A DNA stretch of 64,000 nucleotides. Source: Cheiracanthium punctorium (taxonomy: Eukaryota > Arthropoda > Arachnida > Araneae > Cheiracanthiidae). The DNA is taken from the NCBI GenBank assembly GCA_038373885.1, contig JAWZYV010006201.1:558001-622000 (forward strand), in the 5' to 3' direction. Shown here piece after piece: positions 55,601 through 60,759 of the stretch (its first letter is position 1; each line of letters starts with the position of its first letter). The notes under the pieces were generated by a model. It was not told the origin of the DNA. It searched no databases and saw only the letters and a list, made by a program, of their open reading frames with translations. The translations under genes were made by a program, and so were the position numbers.

Positions 55601-57060
55601 ATTCATTTTCCAACTCTTTACAGCATACATCACTTCTGAGTCGTTTGAAATAGCCCAATACCTCTAAAAAACGCTTTGATGAATTTCGGCCCATAGAGCG
55701 TAATGTATTTCGAATCTTTTGGGCGGTTCTGTCGATAAACTATCCAGTCGAATGGAATCGAAAGGGGAGGTGCACAACTAGATGTTACAGCAATCCTAAA
55801 TATAAAGTTTCAACATTCTACGCCTAATAGTTTTTGAGATATGCGAGTTTAATGAGTTTCGGCCCATTGAGCGTAATGTATTTCGAATGTTTTGGGCAGT
55901 CCTGTAGATAAACTATCCAGTCGAATGGAACCAAAAGGAGAGGTGCACAACTAGATGTTACAACTATCCAAAATATGAAGTTTCGACATTCTACGCCTAA
56001 TAGCTTTTGAGTTAGGCGAGTTTAATGAATTTCGGCCCATAGAGCGTAATGTATTTCGAATCTTTTGGGCGGTCCTGTACATAAACTATCCATTCGATTG
56101 TCACCAAAAGGGGAGGTGCACAACTAGATCATAGAACAATCCTAAATATCAAATCTCAACATTCTACGACCAATAGTTTTTGAGATATGCGAGTTACATA
56201 CATACATACGTACGTACAGACGGCATGGAAAAACTGGCCACAGCAGACTCGCCGCTGGTCAAAATGAGTTGCAGACGCGTTAATATGATCGTGCATGTTA
56301 GCCTACGATAGGATGCATCGAAAAAAATTTTAAAATTAAATTTAGAGGTAGTCAAAATCGGTTTTTTTGTCGAAATTTGGCCCCCAAAATTTTTCGGGAT
56401 CACATTACTTCCTTATACTACGTACAAGGAAGTAAAAAAAAAAAAAAAAAAATTAATCACCTTTCATTTTTTATGCAGAAAGGGATTTTAATATTTATCT
56501 AATTTTTTTTCTTCTTTTCGACTAAAGAACATTAGAACACATCTTAAATAGCAGATGAAAGTCTTAGCTATTTAAAATGTTGTAAGTAATAACATTTTCA
56601 GGTTAGCTTTTTAGAATATGAACACTGTGAACCATTCAGATTAGTTCACTTATAGACACTATTTAAGAGCAAAACACACACATACATGAATACATAAGTG
56701 AGGTACATGTGTAATTCAACGTAAAAACAGATAATCCTTGAATACTTACATGCTGTTAATGGTACAATACCTAACCAAGCAACTGCTACTAGAGTATAAT
56801 GCAGCCAAAATCTAACTGCTGTGCCTAAACTGCATAATAAACCACTGACAATGTCTTTTATTGGAAGTCTTTTTGGCATATCTGGTGAATAAACTAGAAC
56901 AAAGAAAGAAATAGAATTCAATATGATGAGACAGATCATTATCAGATTATGATTATAGAGTTTATAATTAAAAAAAAAAGACTTACTAGGCATGAAAGAG
57001 AATCTGTGACTGCATAATTCACAATATTCTTTTCTACTGTACTTTAACCACTGTAATAAA
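14129..57060 (-). CDS. MARCHF6: MARCHF6 / TEB4 (Doa10-type) ER membrane E3 ubiquitin ligase, 21 exons, 5' end missing
   Basis: Orthologue of MARCHF6, a RING-CH ubiquitin ligase of the ER and inner nuclear membrane that marks misfolded and regulated proteins (for example sterol-pathway enzymes) for proteasomal degradation. Exons, minus strand: 57060-56987, 56893-56750, 50669-50597, 50505-50361, 46087-45079, 43320-43259, 42270-42238, 42130-42079, 38724-38666, 37185-36961, 35870-35667, 34956-34805, 29610-29427, 28713-28555, 25386-25317, 24506-24325, 23797-23663, 21761-21672, 21348-21216, 20216-20081, 14219-14129. All introns are GT-AG and all phases fit, giving 1136 codons plus TGA. Landmarks match the human protein as I remember it: the end of the RING-CH finger (YCELC), the TEB4-Doa10 core (REVLRPGVLWFLKNLNDPDF) and the conserved C-terminal element (LVGKRLVNYE). 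Human is 910 residues; this form is longer through exon 46087-45079. The start codon and first RING-CH cysteines are not in view. Confidence 0.97.
15432..16421 (-). mobile_element. Family A repeat, truncated copy
   Basis: Reverse-oriented relative of 1995-3942 that lacks both ends. It holds the 173-bp-type units (16140-16421), the CCAAGCTTGG-type palindrome region near 15885 and decayed units of the GCCAAATTTGGC array (15432-15670). More diverged than the 54505 copy. It lies in the last MARCHF6 intron. Confidence 0.8.
17627..18155 (+). repeat. Tandem duplication inside hAT-like element
   Basis: The segment from 17627 (GTAGATGAATGTTTTAAATG) recurs from 17982 with the same following order: a Phe/Ser-type T-rich stretch, CTTTTTCTAACA-like sequence, then CCAGAGCAAC / CTAGAGCAAC. 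Period about 350 bp. The family D repeat sits between the two units. Confidence 0.65.
17846..17978 (+). repeat. Family D repeat, copy 1 (CTGANGA...GAAAC motif)
   Basis: About 130 bp shared with 52770-52902 (opposite strand). It starts TTCCCTGTGTTCCTTG and contains CTGACGA at 17881-17887 and GAAAC at 17909-17913, with GAC/GTC able to pair between them. It ends in a CTTATGTATGCTTTT-like stretch. The order resembles a hammerhead-ribozyme core but the flanking stem is very short. Non-coding. Confidence 0.55.
19555..19860 (-). repeat. Family A fragment, old and diverged
   Basis: Reverse-oriented relative of the 3250-3830 part of family A: TTGCCAAATATAGC-like sequence, a GGTTCAGTTTATAG stretch, and TTTTAATGTATTGAAAGTCT followed by a GGACCCTTAAATAAACT end. 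No ends or arrays are intact. Confidence 0.5.
20081..20216 (-). CDS. MARCHF6: MARCHF6 exon 20 in window
   Basis: Encodes SNFEIQNAVLRRIYPALLAF followed by a hydrophobic segment and the conserved FHVRQFRRMYEHIRNDK. It matches the last transmembrane helix and following cytosolic segment of human MARCHF6. Splits the Thr codon on entry and Lys on exit (AA|G). Confidence 0.95.
20537..21093. mobile_element. PIF/Harbinger-type MITE
   Basis: Inverted ends AGGCCTTATTACATG (20537) and, reversed, AGGCCTTATTACACG (ending 21093), 14 of 15 matching. Both are flanked by TAA (20534-20536 and 21094-21096), the 3-bp target typical of PIF/Harbinger. Just inside both ends lies GGTTGCAGCAACC-like palindromic sequence. 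A 94-codon minus-strand frame (21056-20772) starts near one end but shows no transposase or Myb motif that I recognise. The element fills more than half of the intron between 21216 and 20216. Confidence 0.85.
21216..21348 (-). CDS. MARCHF6: MARCHF6 exon 19 in window
   Basis: Encodes VYLGGIRNINLKLIFYDLSL and then a long hydrophobic stretch with the conserved LGLSLSVPYIIA. Corresponds to the VYANGIRNIDL region and next membrane segment of human MARCHF6. Confidence 0.96.
21672..21761 (-). CDS. MARCHF6: MARCHF6 exon 18 in window
   Basis: Thirty codons, DWAIGVLLTKTFFAVVLVGP followed by DWWMKRIIEQ, phase 0 on both sides. Matches human DWALGVLHAKII...GPQWWLKTVIEQ, including the paired Trp. Confidence 0.96.
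23340..23470 (+). repeat. Family C short repeat, partial copy
   Basis: Shares the order GGCA-TGCTATGAAGCA, then ATTAAAGCATT, then GGTCAGTAAGACTTG with the copy at 42954-43107 (which reads GGTCAATAAAACTTG). Both outer ends are lost. Confidence 0.45.
23663..23797 (-). CDS. MARCHF6: MARCHF6 exon 17 in window
   Basis: Encodes AVKLLMAMSMLLVVIPVLMG, then LTLDMIVTVPARVALNQTPL and ISLWQ. Matches the human segment ending in PLRVPLDQTPLFYPWQ. The donor is read as CAA|GTATCT, so the intron is a normal GT-AG one. Confidence 0.95.
24325..24506 (-). CDS. MARCHF6: MARCHF6 exon 16 in window
   Basis: Encodes VYIGRKVMSLWLGNTRIHEL, then YTLGCGMYVCWLSLRL and SKKLKELLLI. Matches human GRWLMSFWTGTAKIHELYTAACGLYVCWL. 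Confidence 0.96.
25317..25386 (-). CDS. MARCHF6: MARCHF6 exon 15 in window
   Basis: Twenty-three codons of almost pure membrane helix (IVCLIFFICISLTLGSLLMF, then TVP) with a split Val codon at its end. Matches the human helix IFLLIVFMCITLL...LTLPVF by position and character. Confidence 0.92.
27100..28030. repeat. Family E repeat, copy 1
   Basis: Collinear in scattered blocks with 49880-50300: an ATTGGA-GTTTAAATAAA block, a GATGG-AAAAGA block, a TTGGCAATCTTA block, CCTGATTTTATTAA and GTGCAAGTTT-like sequence. Shares one block with the hAT-like elements at 33579 and 47739. It begins beside a long G run at 27090-27108. Ends are not resolved; it may be a decayed hAT-like element. Confidence 0.45.
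28280..28419. mobile_element. Short pogo/Tigger-type MITE (tentative)
   Basis: The left end reads CATTTGAACCTTGTTAACTG and the reversed right end CAGTCTGGCCTTGTTAATGC, sharing CCTTGTTAA at the same offset. TA flanks both sides (28278-28279 and 28420-28421). 140 bp and non-coding. It lies beside MARCHF6 exon 28713-28555. Confidence 0.5.
28555..28713 (-). CDS. MARCHF6: MARCHF6 exon 14 in window
   Basis: Encodes a polar linker (SDSTNVPAPAAEPDNAQDGL), then GGALAAAHQALFQPVSPSMF and QPYKKPKFLAFK. The AAHQALFQ...FQPYKKP stretch matches human HAAHQAILQQ...FQPYRRP, which leads into the next membrane helix. Phase 0 on both sides. Confidence 0.95.
29427..29610 (-). CDS. MARCHF6: MARCHF6 exon 13 in window (TEB4-Doa10 core)
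   Basis: Encodes DMPYSELSLELVLLQVVLPA, LLEQGHMRNWLK, and LDIRSYLLGD before a short acidic end. One of the most conserved parts of the family: human reads SELSLELLLLQVVLPALLEQGH at this place. This exon gave the first firm identification. Confidence 0.98.
29815..30507. mobile_element. piggyBac-type MITE
   Basis: TTAA at 29811-29814 and 30508-30511 flanks inverted ends CCCTTTCGCA (left) and, reversed, CCCTTTCACA (right). TTAA targets with CCCTTT ends are the piggyBac hallmark. 693 bp, with no transposase recognised. CG-rich tips (29820-29900 and 30400-30500) contrast with an AT-rich middle. Confidence 0.8.
31140..32980. mobile_element. hAT-like element with CpG-rich core and 6-bp flanking repeat
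   Basis: Ends CAGGGCTGCTAAC (31140) and, reversed, CAGGGCTGCCAAC (ending 32980), 12 of 13 matching. CAGCTG flanks both sides (31134-31139 and 32981-32986). Near both ends the phrase ACTACACAT recurs. The core at about 31380-32130 is far richer in GC and CpG than anything nearby and holds two TGACGTCA sites (31504-31511 and 31798-31805) and an internal inverted repeat (31522-31550 with 31812-31844). No transposase motif was recognised. It lies in the MARCHF6 intron 34804-29611. Confidence 0.8.
31504..31805. promoter_or_regulatory. CpG-rich block with two CRE-like sites
   Basis: TGACGTCA occurs at 31504-31511 and 31798-31805, each next to one arm of an inverted repeat containing CGTTCGAGAATTCA. 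A CCAAT box is present at 31472-31476. The site type (CREB/ATF) is known; use as a promoter, of the element or of a nested transcript, is inference. Confidence 0.35.
33140..33178. repeat. (AT)n microsatellite
   Basis: About nineteen AT units without interruption, just outside the hAT-like element that ends at 32980. Confidence 0.95.
33579..34344. mobile_element. hAT-like non-autonomous element with 6-bp TSD
   Basis: Ends CAGGGATATGCCAGCTG (33579) and, reversed, CAGGGATGTGCCAGCTG (ending 34344), 16 of 17 matching. The exact repeat GATATA flanks both sides (33573-33578 and 34345-34350), with no match at 7 or 8 bp. Subterminal copies of TTTGGAGCAA are repeated several times at both ends in opposite orientation (33610-33710 and 34240-34330). 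Interior blocks match the repeat at 47739-48410. Non-coding. Confidence 0.9.
34805..34956 (-). CDS. MARCHF6: MARCHF6 exon 12 in window
   Basis: Encodes MIHSPILRHIRRVLISLVTF, a membrane helix, and WLPVRIIEKIAPSFLPYQVM. Matches human MIHLPIYRHLRRF...WLPIRIIKSVLPNFLPYNVML. Ends in a split Asn codon completed at 29610. Confidence 0.97.
35667..35870 (-). CDS. MARCHF6: MARCHF6 exon 11 in window (TEB4-Doa10 core)
   Basis: Encodes LDATIQDREAGFKLAPGTSM, FIHWLAGMVYVFYFASFILL and LREVLRPGVLWFLKNLNDPD, ending NPIHE. The central membrane segment and the following loop are almost identical to human over 40 residues, which marks the heart of the TEB4-Doa10 domain. Confidence 0.98.
36961..37185 (-). CDS. 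MARCHF6: MARCHF6 exon 10 in window
   Basis: Seventy-five codons. It begins VRTPEFEGLLTTLFGYINVG, continues through a basic turn (RLNRTRRLLGICYVV) and ends GIFPLVCGWWLDICSL. Matches human FEGLITTIVGY...KFHRSRRLLGVCYIV...GVFPLICGWWLDICSL. Two membrane segments are visible. Phase 0 on both sides. Confidence 0.98.
38666..38724 (-). CDS. MARCHF6: MARCHF6 exon 9 in window
   Basis: Short exon completing a split Ala codon and encoding FFPYHIGHISLSCFGFKEY. Matches human FCPYHIGHFSLVGLGFEEH. The upstream intron is almost entirely a hAT-like element (38794-42050). Confidence 0.96.
39631..41591 (-). pseudogene. hAT transposase relic (zinc finger and dimerisation pieces)
   Basis: Three minus-strand pieces in order. 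41591-41400: a BED/C2H2-like finger (LWCLLCEASININKG, then YYEGKKS). 40374-40102: a charged helical piece without a named motif. 39918-39631: SVSYGNADIERRFSLFHRL, which matches the conserved C-terminal hAT dimerisation motif (SNA-x-x-ER-x-FS), followed by an acidic/Lys tail. The first and second pieces are separated by the family A insertion. The catalytic middle of the protein is missing, so the gene is dead. Confidence 0.7.
40387..41399 (+). mobile_element. Family A repeat inserted in the hAT relic, internally deleted
   Basis: Begins at the TTTCGATGCATCTCATCG point of family A (the first ~110 bp are missing), runs through GTACGT/GTATGT repeats and three 173-bp units, then jumps near 41273 straight to the last part of family A and ends in ACGTGCAAGGAAGT (41386-41399). 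The whole ~87-bp palindrome array is deleted. It interrupts the hAT reading frame near Asp-Ser-Thr-Thr. Confidence 0.85.
42079..42130 (-). CDS. MARCHF6: MARCHF6 exon 8 in window
   Basis: Encodes EHVFWVVSLNTLFIVVF and the first base of an Ala codon. Near-identical to human EHVFWVVSLNTLFILVFA and starts a membrane helix. Confidence 0.97.
42238..42270 (-). CDS. MARCHF6: MARCHF6 exon 7 in window (33-nt micro-exon)
   Basis: Only eleven codons, LLGLDGSLVFL, phase 0 on both sides, between good AG and GT sites. Matches human MLGLDGSLVFL exactly in place. Automatic annotation could easily miss it. Skipping it would keep the frame. Confidence 0.93.
42954..43107. repeat. Family C short repeat, best copy (MITE-like)
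   Basis: Left end CAGTGATCTTCCCAG; reversed right end CAGGGTTCTCCCTAG (11 of 15 matching), so a small hAT-type MITE is likely. 154 bp. Relatives lie at 8975-9128 and 23340-23470. Flanks are AT-rich and no exact target duplication could be fixed. Confidence 0.6.
43259..43320 (-). CDS. MARCHF6: MARCHF6 exon 6 in window
   Basis: Completes a split Asp codon and encodes VNNWNPIEWDHAAEELTWER. Matches human MNWNALEWDRAAEELTWER, a conserved amphipathic segment just after the acidic loop. Confidence 0.97.
43510..44078. mobile_element. hAT-like non-autonomous element with 6-bp TSD
   Basis: Left end CAGAGATGCCAAC; reversed right end CATACCTGACAAC (9 of 13 matching). The exact repeat TAAGCT flanks both sides (43504-43509 and 44079-44084) and does not extend to 8 bp. 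ACAGGAG and CGGGAGAG phrases lie just inside the ends. An (AT)n run sits inside at 43655-43683. Non-coding, 569 bp. Confidence 0.8.
44562..44605. repeat. Poly-G tract
   Basis: Forty-four bases of G broken only by A at 44567 and 44594; the longest pure run is 26 G. A run of 13 C follows at 44678-44690. Both lie in the MARCHF6 intron 45078-43321, so the transcript carries a C-run and then a G-run in reverse order. Confidence 0.95.
45079..46087 (-). CDS. MARCHF6: MARCHF6 exon 5 in window: expanded Ser/Pro-rich cytosolic loop
   Basis: Large 1,009-nt exon of 336 codons plus one base, phases fitting both neighbours. Residues 1-85 are Pro/Ala/Ser/Asp-rich. Residues 86-274 hold about seven degenerate repeats centred on RRSPSP or RSSPSPPP, with SGDFI twice. 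Residues 275-310 are Ala-rich. Residues 310-336 are acidic (GDTDDDQNHPG, EEDVDIN). The acidic end matches the acidic loop of human MARCHF6 in place, but the human loop totals about 90 residues. RxSxSP sites are typical substrates of SR-protein or proline-directed kinases (known preference; use here is inferred). The loop should be disordered and cytosolic, between membrane helices 2 and 3. Confidence 0.93.
45266..45832 (-). repeat. Degenerate RRSPSP peptide repeats in MARCHF6
   Basis: Codons 86-274 of the exon. Cores at codons 91 (RRSPSP), 115 (RSSPSPPP), 140 (RRSLSPP), 170 (RRSPSP), 215 (RSSPSPPP), 239 (RRSSPSPPP) and 269 (RRSSLP). Spacing is 23-44 codons. The pair core-1/core-2 is echoed by core-4/core-5, each followed by a PLSSGDFI-type unit, so a block duplication is likely. 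Confidence 0.8.
46399..46441. repeat. Perfect 21-bp-arm palindrome
   Basis: Arm AAATGTGAAAGAATTAGTCTT at 46399-46419 (T at 46420 as spacer) is followed by its exact reverse complement at 46421-46441. It lies in the MARCHF6 intron 50360-46088, 311 bp upstream of exon 46087-45079. The one-base spacer is too tight for a normal microRNA hairpin. Confidence 0.9.
46673..46900 (+). repeat. Direct repeat related to family A, copy 1 of pair
   Basis: Matches 49259-49520 in order: a GATTTCGGT-TGTCTGT block, CTAACT-CGTAAATAT, CGATTT-TACGAAATTTA, a GTACCATG-ACC block, and CTACAGGAGCA with CATTGCACTCTATG-like ends. The CTACAGGAGCACTCAAAA phrase is also part of family A. Confidence 0.5.
47450..47621 (-). 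mobile_element. Family B MITE, copy 1
   Basis: 172 bp, reverse orientation of the copy at 62484-62660. Ends are GTACTTATGTATTATGCCGG and, reversed, GGTACATACGTATTATCCTG. The interior shares AACTGTTGCCAATC and CCATCAATAATTTCATATG with the other copies. Confidence 0.75.
47739..48410. repeat. hAT-like repeat, right end uncertain
   Basis: Left end CAGAGTTGCCAACC at 47739. Interior blocks match 33579-34344 (TAAAAAATTTGGTAA, then an ATTGGAG-TTAAAC block and GGAAAAAGATTGAAATT-like sequence). A possible right end around 48390-48410 reads, reversed, TCCTGAACAACTTTCC, similar to the right end of the 43510 element. No target duplication could be fixed. Confidence 0.4.
48728..48900 (-). mobile_element. 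Family B MITE, copy 2
   Basis: 173 bp in the same orientation as 47450-47621. Starts GGTACTTTATGTATTATC and ends near ATTATAAGTAAGTAGC. The interior has CAAACTGTTGCCAATCGTAT and CCATCAATAATTTCAT. Ends are more decayed than in copies 1 and 3. Confidence 0.65.
49259..49520 (+). repeat. Direct repeat related to family A, copy 2 of pair
   Basis: Partner of 46673-46900 with the same block order, about 2.6 kb away. Sequence between the two partners contains family B copies and a hAT-like repeat, which suggests an older segmental duplication or two insertions of one repeat. Confidence 0.5.
49880..50300. repeat. Family E repeat, copy 2
   Basis: Collinear with 27100-28030 in blocks (ATTGGAAGTTTAAATAAA, GGGAAAAGATT, TTTGGTAATCTTAAAATAAA, GTGATTTTATTAA, GTGCAAGTTTTA). 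Its right edge is about 60 bp from exon 50505-50361. Confidence 0.45.
50361..50505 (-). CDS. MARCHF6: MARCHF6 exon 4 in window
   Basis: Encodes ENVLSDSLYGCFVVTCTLCA, FISLVWLREQIIHGGGPEWL and EHDHDILH. The helix and following HGG-x-P-x-WLEH are nearly identical to human (GCFVVTCTLCAFISLVWLREQIVHGGAPIWLEH). The last residues lead into the expanded loop. Confidence 0.97.
50597..50669 (-). CDS. MARCHF6: MARCHF6 exon 3 in window
   Basis: Completes a split Cys codon and encodes RIYRCLFTGSLSSIITLPFD and ILS. Matches human RIYKCLFTGSVSSLLTLPLDMLS. Its acceptor lies only 82 bp from the left end of a P-like transposon. Confidence 0.96.
50752..52460 (+). mobile_element. P-element-like transposon (THAP type), non-autonomous
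   Basis: Inverted ends of about 29 bp, 27 matching, begin CATAGAGAAGG(A/G)ATATA at 50752 and, reversed, at 52460. The flanking 8-bp repeats are TTTGATAC (50744-50751) and TTTGATAT (52461-52468), 7 of 8. End length (P has 31 bp), CAT start and 8-bp target duplication all fit the P superfamily, and a THAP-domain relic (51771-52094) sits inside on the plus strand. 1,709 bp. The catalytic domains of a P transposase are not visible, so it is an internally deleted copy. Confidence 0.85.
51771..52094 (+). pseudogene. THAP-domain transposase relic of P-like element
   Basis: 107 codons. SCNTKCKA at the start resembles the first CxxxC of a THAP zinc finger. Then LSFPKDLERRLLWETQLERE, SKLRSKHFTEDCFE and LKKDAIPTIFNFPHHLQ match the THAP consensus (F-P-x-D-x-x-R-x-x-W, C-S-x-H-F-x-x-x-C-F, L-K-x-D-A-V-P-T-I-F). 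The third zinc ligand Cys is Arg here (KLRSKHF), so the finger is probably dead. No catalytic part follows before the TIR at 52432. Confidence 0.85.
52770..52902 (-). repeat. Family D repeat, copy 2 (CTGANGA...GAAAC motif)
   Basis: Reverse-strand partner of 17846-17978. CTGAAGA at 52868-52862, GAAAC at 52840-52836, then CTTATGTGTGTTTTTTACAA-like sequence. GGA before CTGAAGA can pair with TCC after the GAAAC segment. Confidence 0.55.
52903..54504. other. Intronic sequence, mostly simple
   Basis: A purine-rich A/G stretch spans 52960-53180 on the plus strand, with (AT)n at 53209-53224. A less AT-rich patch at 53590-53720 has a short open frame of no known family. Nothing supports a gene. Confidence 0.5.
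54505..56433 (-). mobile_element. Family A repeat, copy 2 (full length)
   Basis: 1,929 bp in reverse orientation. ACTTCCTTGTACGT starts at 56433 and the far end is ACTTCCTTGCACGT on the plus strand at 54505-54518. Both tandem arrays are present: 173-bp-type units in about 55680-56200 and GCCAAATTTGGC units in about 54950-55170. Closely similar to 1995-3942, so both moved or were copied recently. An A-run follows at 56434-56451. Confidence 0.85.
56750..56893 (-). CDS. MARCHF6: MARCHF6 exon 2 in window (first membrane helix)
   Basis: Completes a split Ile codon and encodes YSPDMPKRLPIKDIVSGLLC, SLGTAVRFWLHYTLVAVAWL and GIVPLTA with a split Cys. Matches human IYSPDMPSRLPIQDIFAGL...WFHYTLVAFAWLGVVPLTAC. 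This is the linker from the RING-CH finger into the first transmembrane helix. Confidence 0.98.
56987..57060 (-). CDS. MARCHF6: MARCHF6 exon 1 in window (end of RING-CH finger)
   Basis: Starts with the third base of a codon (xxT, which fits the Cys of human HQECL) and encodes LLQWLKYSRKEYCELCSHRF and SFMP. The CxxC in YCELC is the last metal-binding pair of the C4HC3 RING-CH finger. The first six ligands must come from upstream exons, which were not found up to 64000. Confidence 0.95.
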
Positions 57061-57062
57061 CT

Positions 57063-59099
57063 GTAAAATAATGATTTATTTTACTGGCATATATCATTAA
57101 AAAAAGAAAAAAATCATTATTTTCTGTAAAATTAAAATTAAAAGTTTAGCACCAAAATAATTTTAACAGTTTCATAATGGGAAAAAAATTTCTTGGTTTT
57201 AAAGTAAAACATACTATCCAAGAGTGACCCTTTTTTGGCTTACTCTCTTAGATCTTGCTCAAAATCCTAAAATGCAACAGGTGACAGAAACCATGCAGCA
57301 CAGCTATGGGAGCCGCAGATAACAGTAACAGCTTGCAGAATAATCAAGCCAAATTTACATTCAGATCAATTTCTTTCCGCAGAAAGGCTGCGTCACTACC
57401 TAATTACCATGTTTATTGACTGGATCAGGTGTTTTTCATGTTTTTGTTGTATCAAGCTCTTCACCTATTTTTTTCATCACAAGCCGCCACTGATATAAAC
57501 ACTCTCTGATCAACAGTTCCAACAGCTTGTTTATCATTGCCGTCTGTACATCTAAATCACATTTTGCTCACTTTCTCAATGACCGATCCCCAACTTTCAC
57601 AGGAAGCTTCTGATCCTGGAACTGAAAGCGTGTGTGTAAAAAACTTAATAATAAATACAGGTATTTTCTCTGAAAGCTCATTAACAGCCTTTAACAATTT
57701 AGATTGGAAACCGATTTATATCTAATTTTTTTCCCTTCATGAAATTGTAAGTAATGTGTTTCAAATTCTTATATCGAATTCTTGCATTCCAAGCAAGCAA
57801 CTTTATCCAGCTGTGCAGCCATTTCAATAAACAATTATAAGAGAACCCAAAACTTTCTTTTGTATCTGCATACACATTTGCTGCCTAGAGTATTTTTGAA
57901 ACAATATATTGATTGAAAAACTAATTGCTAGCAACTTGATTAGATTAACAGGCAAACAGAATGTAAAACACTTGTTAAACTGGCGTGCGAGAGCTTGAGA
58001 GCCGGGAGTGGGGAAAATATTGCTTTCTTCTGCATTTTCTAATAGAAAATGTTAGAGAATTAGAAGAGGAATTTTTTTCATGACCGTAAAAAAGAATCCA
58101 CACACAATACTCCTATGAAAATAATCTGCAGACTAAAAAAATCCGAGACGTGCGTCTCTTATTTTCTGCTATGGGGAATCTGGCAAAAGGCTATCTCTCC
58201 AAGAGGGTGGATCTAAACCGCATGTGTTCCAAATGTTAGCTCCCAGTACCTTGAAAATGAAAAATAATTAAAATGCACATTATAGTAAAGTAAAGCCATT
58301 AAAGGCAGTAAGGTTCAGCTTGCTACCTGTAGAAATATTTGGCGGTGTTAACTGAAGTCATTGTACAAGTTATAGTACAGCTTGGATATTTGCTAGCACA
58401 GCAAGATGATATATTTCATGGTGCTAAATATGATAATCTGCAATGGATTATTTATATGAATATATGGATAACAGTTTTCCCGGTAACATTACATGAGCAG
58501 TAATTATCATTTGTAAGCAAGTGTAAATCACCAAATAATGAAAAATCGCCAGCTATGAAAAGGTGGCAAGCTATTCTAGCGGTTCCGTAGTTTTTATCAA
58601 AGAAAACATATGAAATACTGTTTTCTTAGAACTAAGTATTAACTACACATATACGCAAGATGCCAAATTATGAAAAATCACCATGCATAAGAAATACTGA
58701 AAGTACTCCATAGGTTTTACATAACTAAAATTAGTCTGAAGTTTAAATTTTTATGTGCCAAGGAACATGCAAGAGCCAAGCAATGTATAGCTCGGAAAAA
58801 TTCTATCTGATCATATCTTTGGATTTTGTCTGTTGAAATTATGCTTTTTTTTTTTTTACGAATAAGCCTCACTAGGAGCCCAATTCCTCATACGAAAAAA
58901 GCCCCTAGTCTAAATAAATAATACTAATGCTTATTCTGCATTAATAAAATTTAAAAAGTAATGTTGTCGGATTTCATTAAAGAGTAATTCCATGAAACTA
59001 GAGGCAACAAAGGAATTTTTTTTTTTCCTTATAATAAATTTTCCCCTATGAAGTAAAATATGTTAATTTCTCTAAAATTATGCTAAAAAAGTTGGCAAA
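57063..59099. other. MARCHF6 intron, no exon recognised
   Basis: The minus strand was searched by eye for the expected RING-CH pattern (ICRVCR, YHPCxCTGS, IKFxHxEC) and none was seen. A pair of loose ~35-bp direct repeats (AAAT-ATGAAAAATC-CCA) lies near 58530 and 58665. Confidence 0.5.
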
Positions 59100-59130
59100 T
59101 TTACTGTTTTTAGATGTTCTTGTCTTACCG

Positions 59131-59161
59131 AGGTGTAGAAAGTTCATCTTGTTTTCTAAAA
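59131..59161 (+). repeat. Left arm of 31-bp perfect inverted repeat
   Basis: Begins AGGTGTAGAAAGTTCATC and ends TTTTCTAAAA; exact reverse complement at 60729-60759. Weaker matching extends outward (TAAAA-AAAT-AACA after this arm; TTTTTAG before it), so the original arms were about 60 bp. Confidence 0.85.
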
Positions 59162-60157
59162 CAAATCAACAAGAATGTATAAAATCTTATTTTTTATTGA
59201 AATTTCATTTATATAGCAGTATGAAAAGATTAGACAAAAGCAGAAAACTTTACTTAACTACAATATTTGACTTGAGAACAATTTTTATAAATTAGACCCA
59301 ATTTTAATGTAATATCAGTCCTTAAAAAGTCACTTTTATTTTATGATTATTAATTTCATTTATGAATTTCAAAATGCATAACATCAGTCACATTTCTGCT
59401 TTTCAATTAGAAACCTACTTAAAAATGTTGAAAAACTGGCACTGACGGCTGTACACAAAGAAGGAGGAAGTATAAATTAAAGAATGAAGGAAAAATGAAG
59501 GAGAAAAATGACTCATCTAAATTACCTCAATCAATTCAGAACTAGGTTAAAAGAAAAATTAGAGAAAATGTTAGGAAAAGAGTAGTCTGAATTAATTGCA
59601 AGTAATTTAATTAGGTCATTTCTTTTATTATTTTGACTCATTGTTTCTGCTTTGTTTTTCTTTTTATAATCTTCCTATTTTCCTACATTTTTTATTTCTC
59701 TCTCTCTCTTCCTTGTCTATTTTTCTGCAATAGTCAATGGCAGTTTTTCAATATTTTTAATGTAAGTATGTAATTGAGATGCAGAAATGAGACTAATGTT
59801 ACTTATTTATGAATATTTAATTATTTAAAAGACTGAATTAATGACACCCATACAAAAGAAGAGAACATGACACTTTTTTATATTCTTAGGACTAGTTTTA
59901 TGTAAGCAATAATAACTTTTATAGAATTTTATGACTGGTGTAACATAAATAGTAGGGCAAGGGCAGCTCCAGTGAGATGGCTAAGGTGGCCCCCTTCAAA
60001 ATTTTGTTTTACAACTTTGGATAGATACTTCATGATTTCAAATGTTCAATTTGAATTTTGAACAATTTATAGACCTATGTAAACGACCCATCCAAAATTT
60101 CAGTCTGGAGCTACTTTTGTATCAGGCAAAATTTATAACAATAACTCTACAACAATA

Positions 60158-60627
60158 CAGTAGGCTCCCTCTCAACCGGTCCCTGTTTAACTGGATCTTC
60201 GCTTTAACTAACCATATTTGACTTAAAGTTTAAAAAAACAGAAATATTTAAACATTTCTGAGAATGACTGATACAGACCTCCATCATATCACATACAGAT
60301 AGACCTAAAGCACTGGAAAAAGGCTTTATGCTATGTAGAACAACAAGCATGAGCATCCTCCATTAATTAAAAAAAAATAATAAAAAAATCACTGAAATGT
60401 ACAGTAAGTTGTCGAACTTTGTCTTCAGCAGAAAAAAAAATGATTGATGTTTTTAAAACTTTCCTCTTATTGGTGTATAAAACTTTTCTAATAAATTAAA
60501 GCATTTATTATAATGCAGTTCCATCAAATAATTATATAATATTTTTTCATTCTCTGCTTTAACCAGATTTTTGCTTAACTGGCTCACCCCCCTGTCCCAA
60601 TTACATTAGTTAAGAAGGAGTCTACTA
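60158..60627. mobile_element. pogo/Tigger-type MITE
   Basis: Left end CAGTAGGCTCCCTCTCAACC; reversed right end TAGTAGACTCCTTCTTAACT (14 of 20 matching). TA flanks both sides (60156-60157 and 60628-60629). TTAACTGG and CTTTAAC phrases inside both ends fit the pogo/Tigger pattern. 470 bp, non-coding. It lies between the arms of the 59131/60759 inverted repeat. Confidence 0.7.
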
Positions 60628-60728
60628 TATTGCAGTTAAAGGTTTCTACATTGGTCCAATCTTTTAATATATAAATTAAAAATTCCAATAATAATGATAA
60701 AAAGATTCCATTCATACCTGTTTATTTC

Positions 60729-60759
60729 TTTTAGAAAACAAGATGAACTTTCTACACCT
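60729..60759 (-). repeat. Right arm of 31-bp perfect inverted repeat
   Basis: Exact reverse complement of 59131-59161, about 1.6 kb away. Confidence 0.85.
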
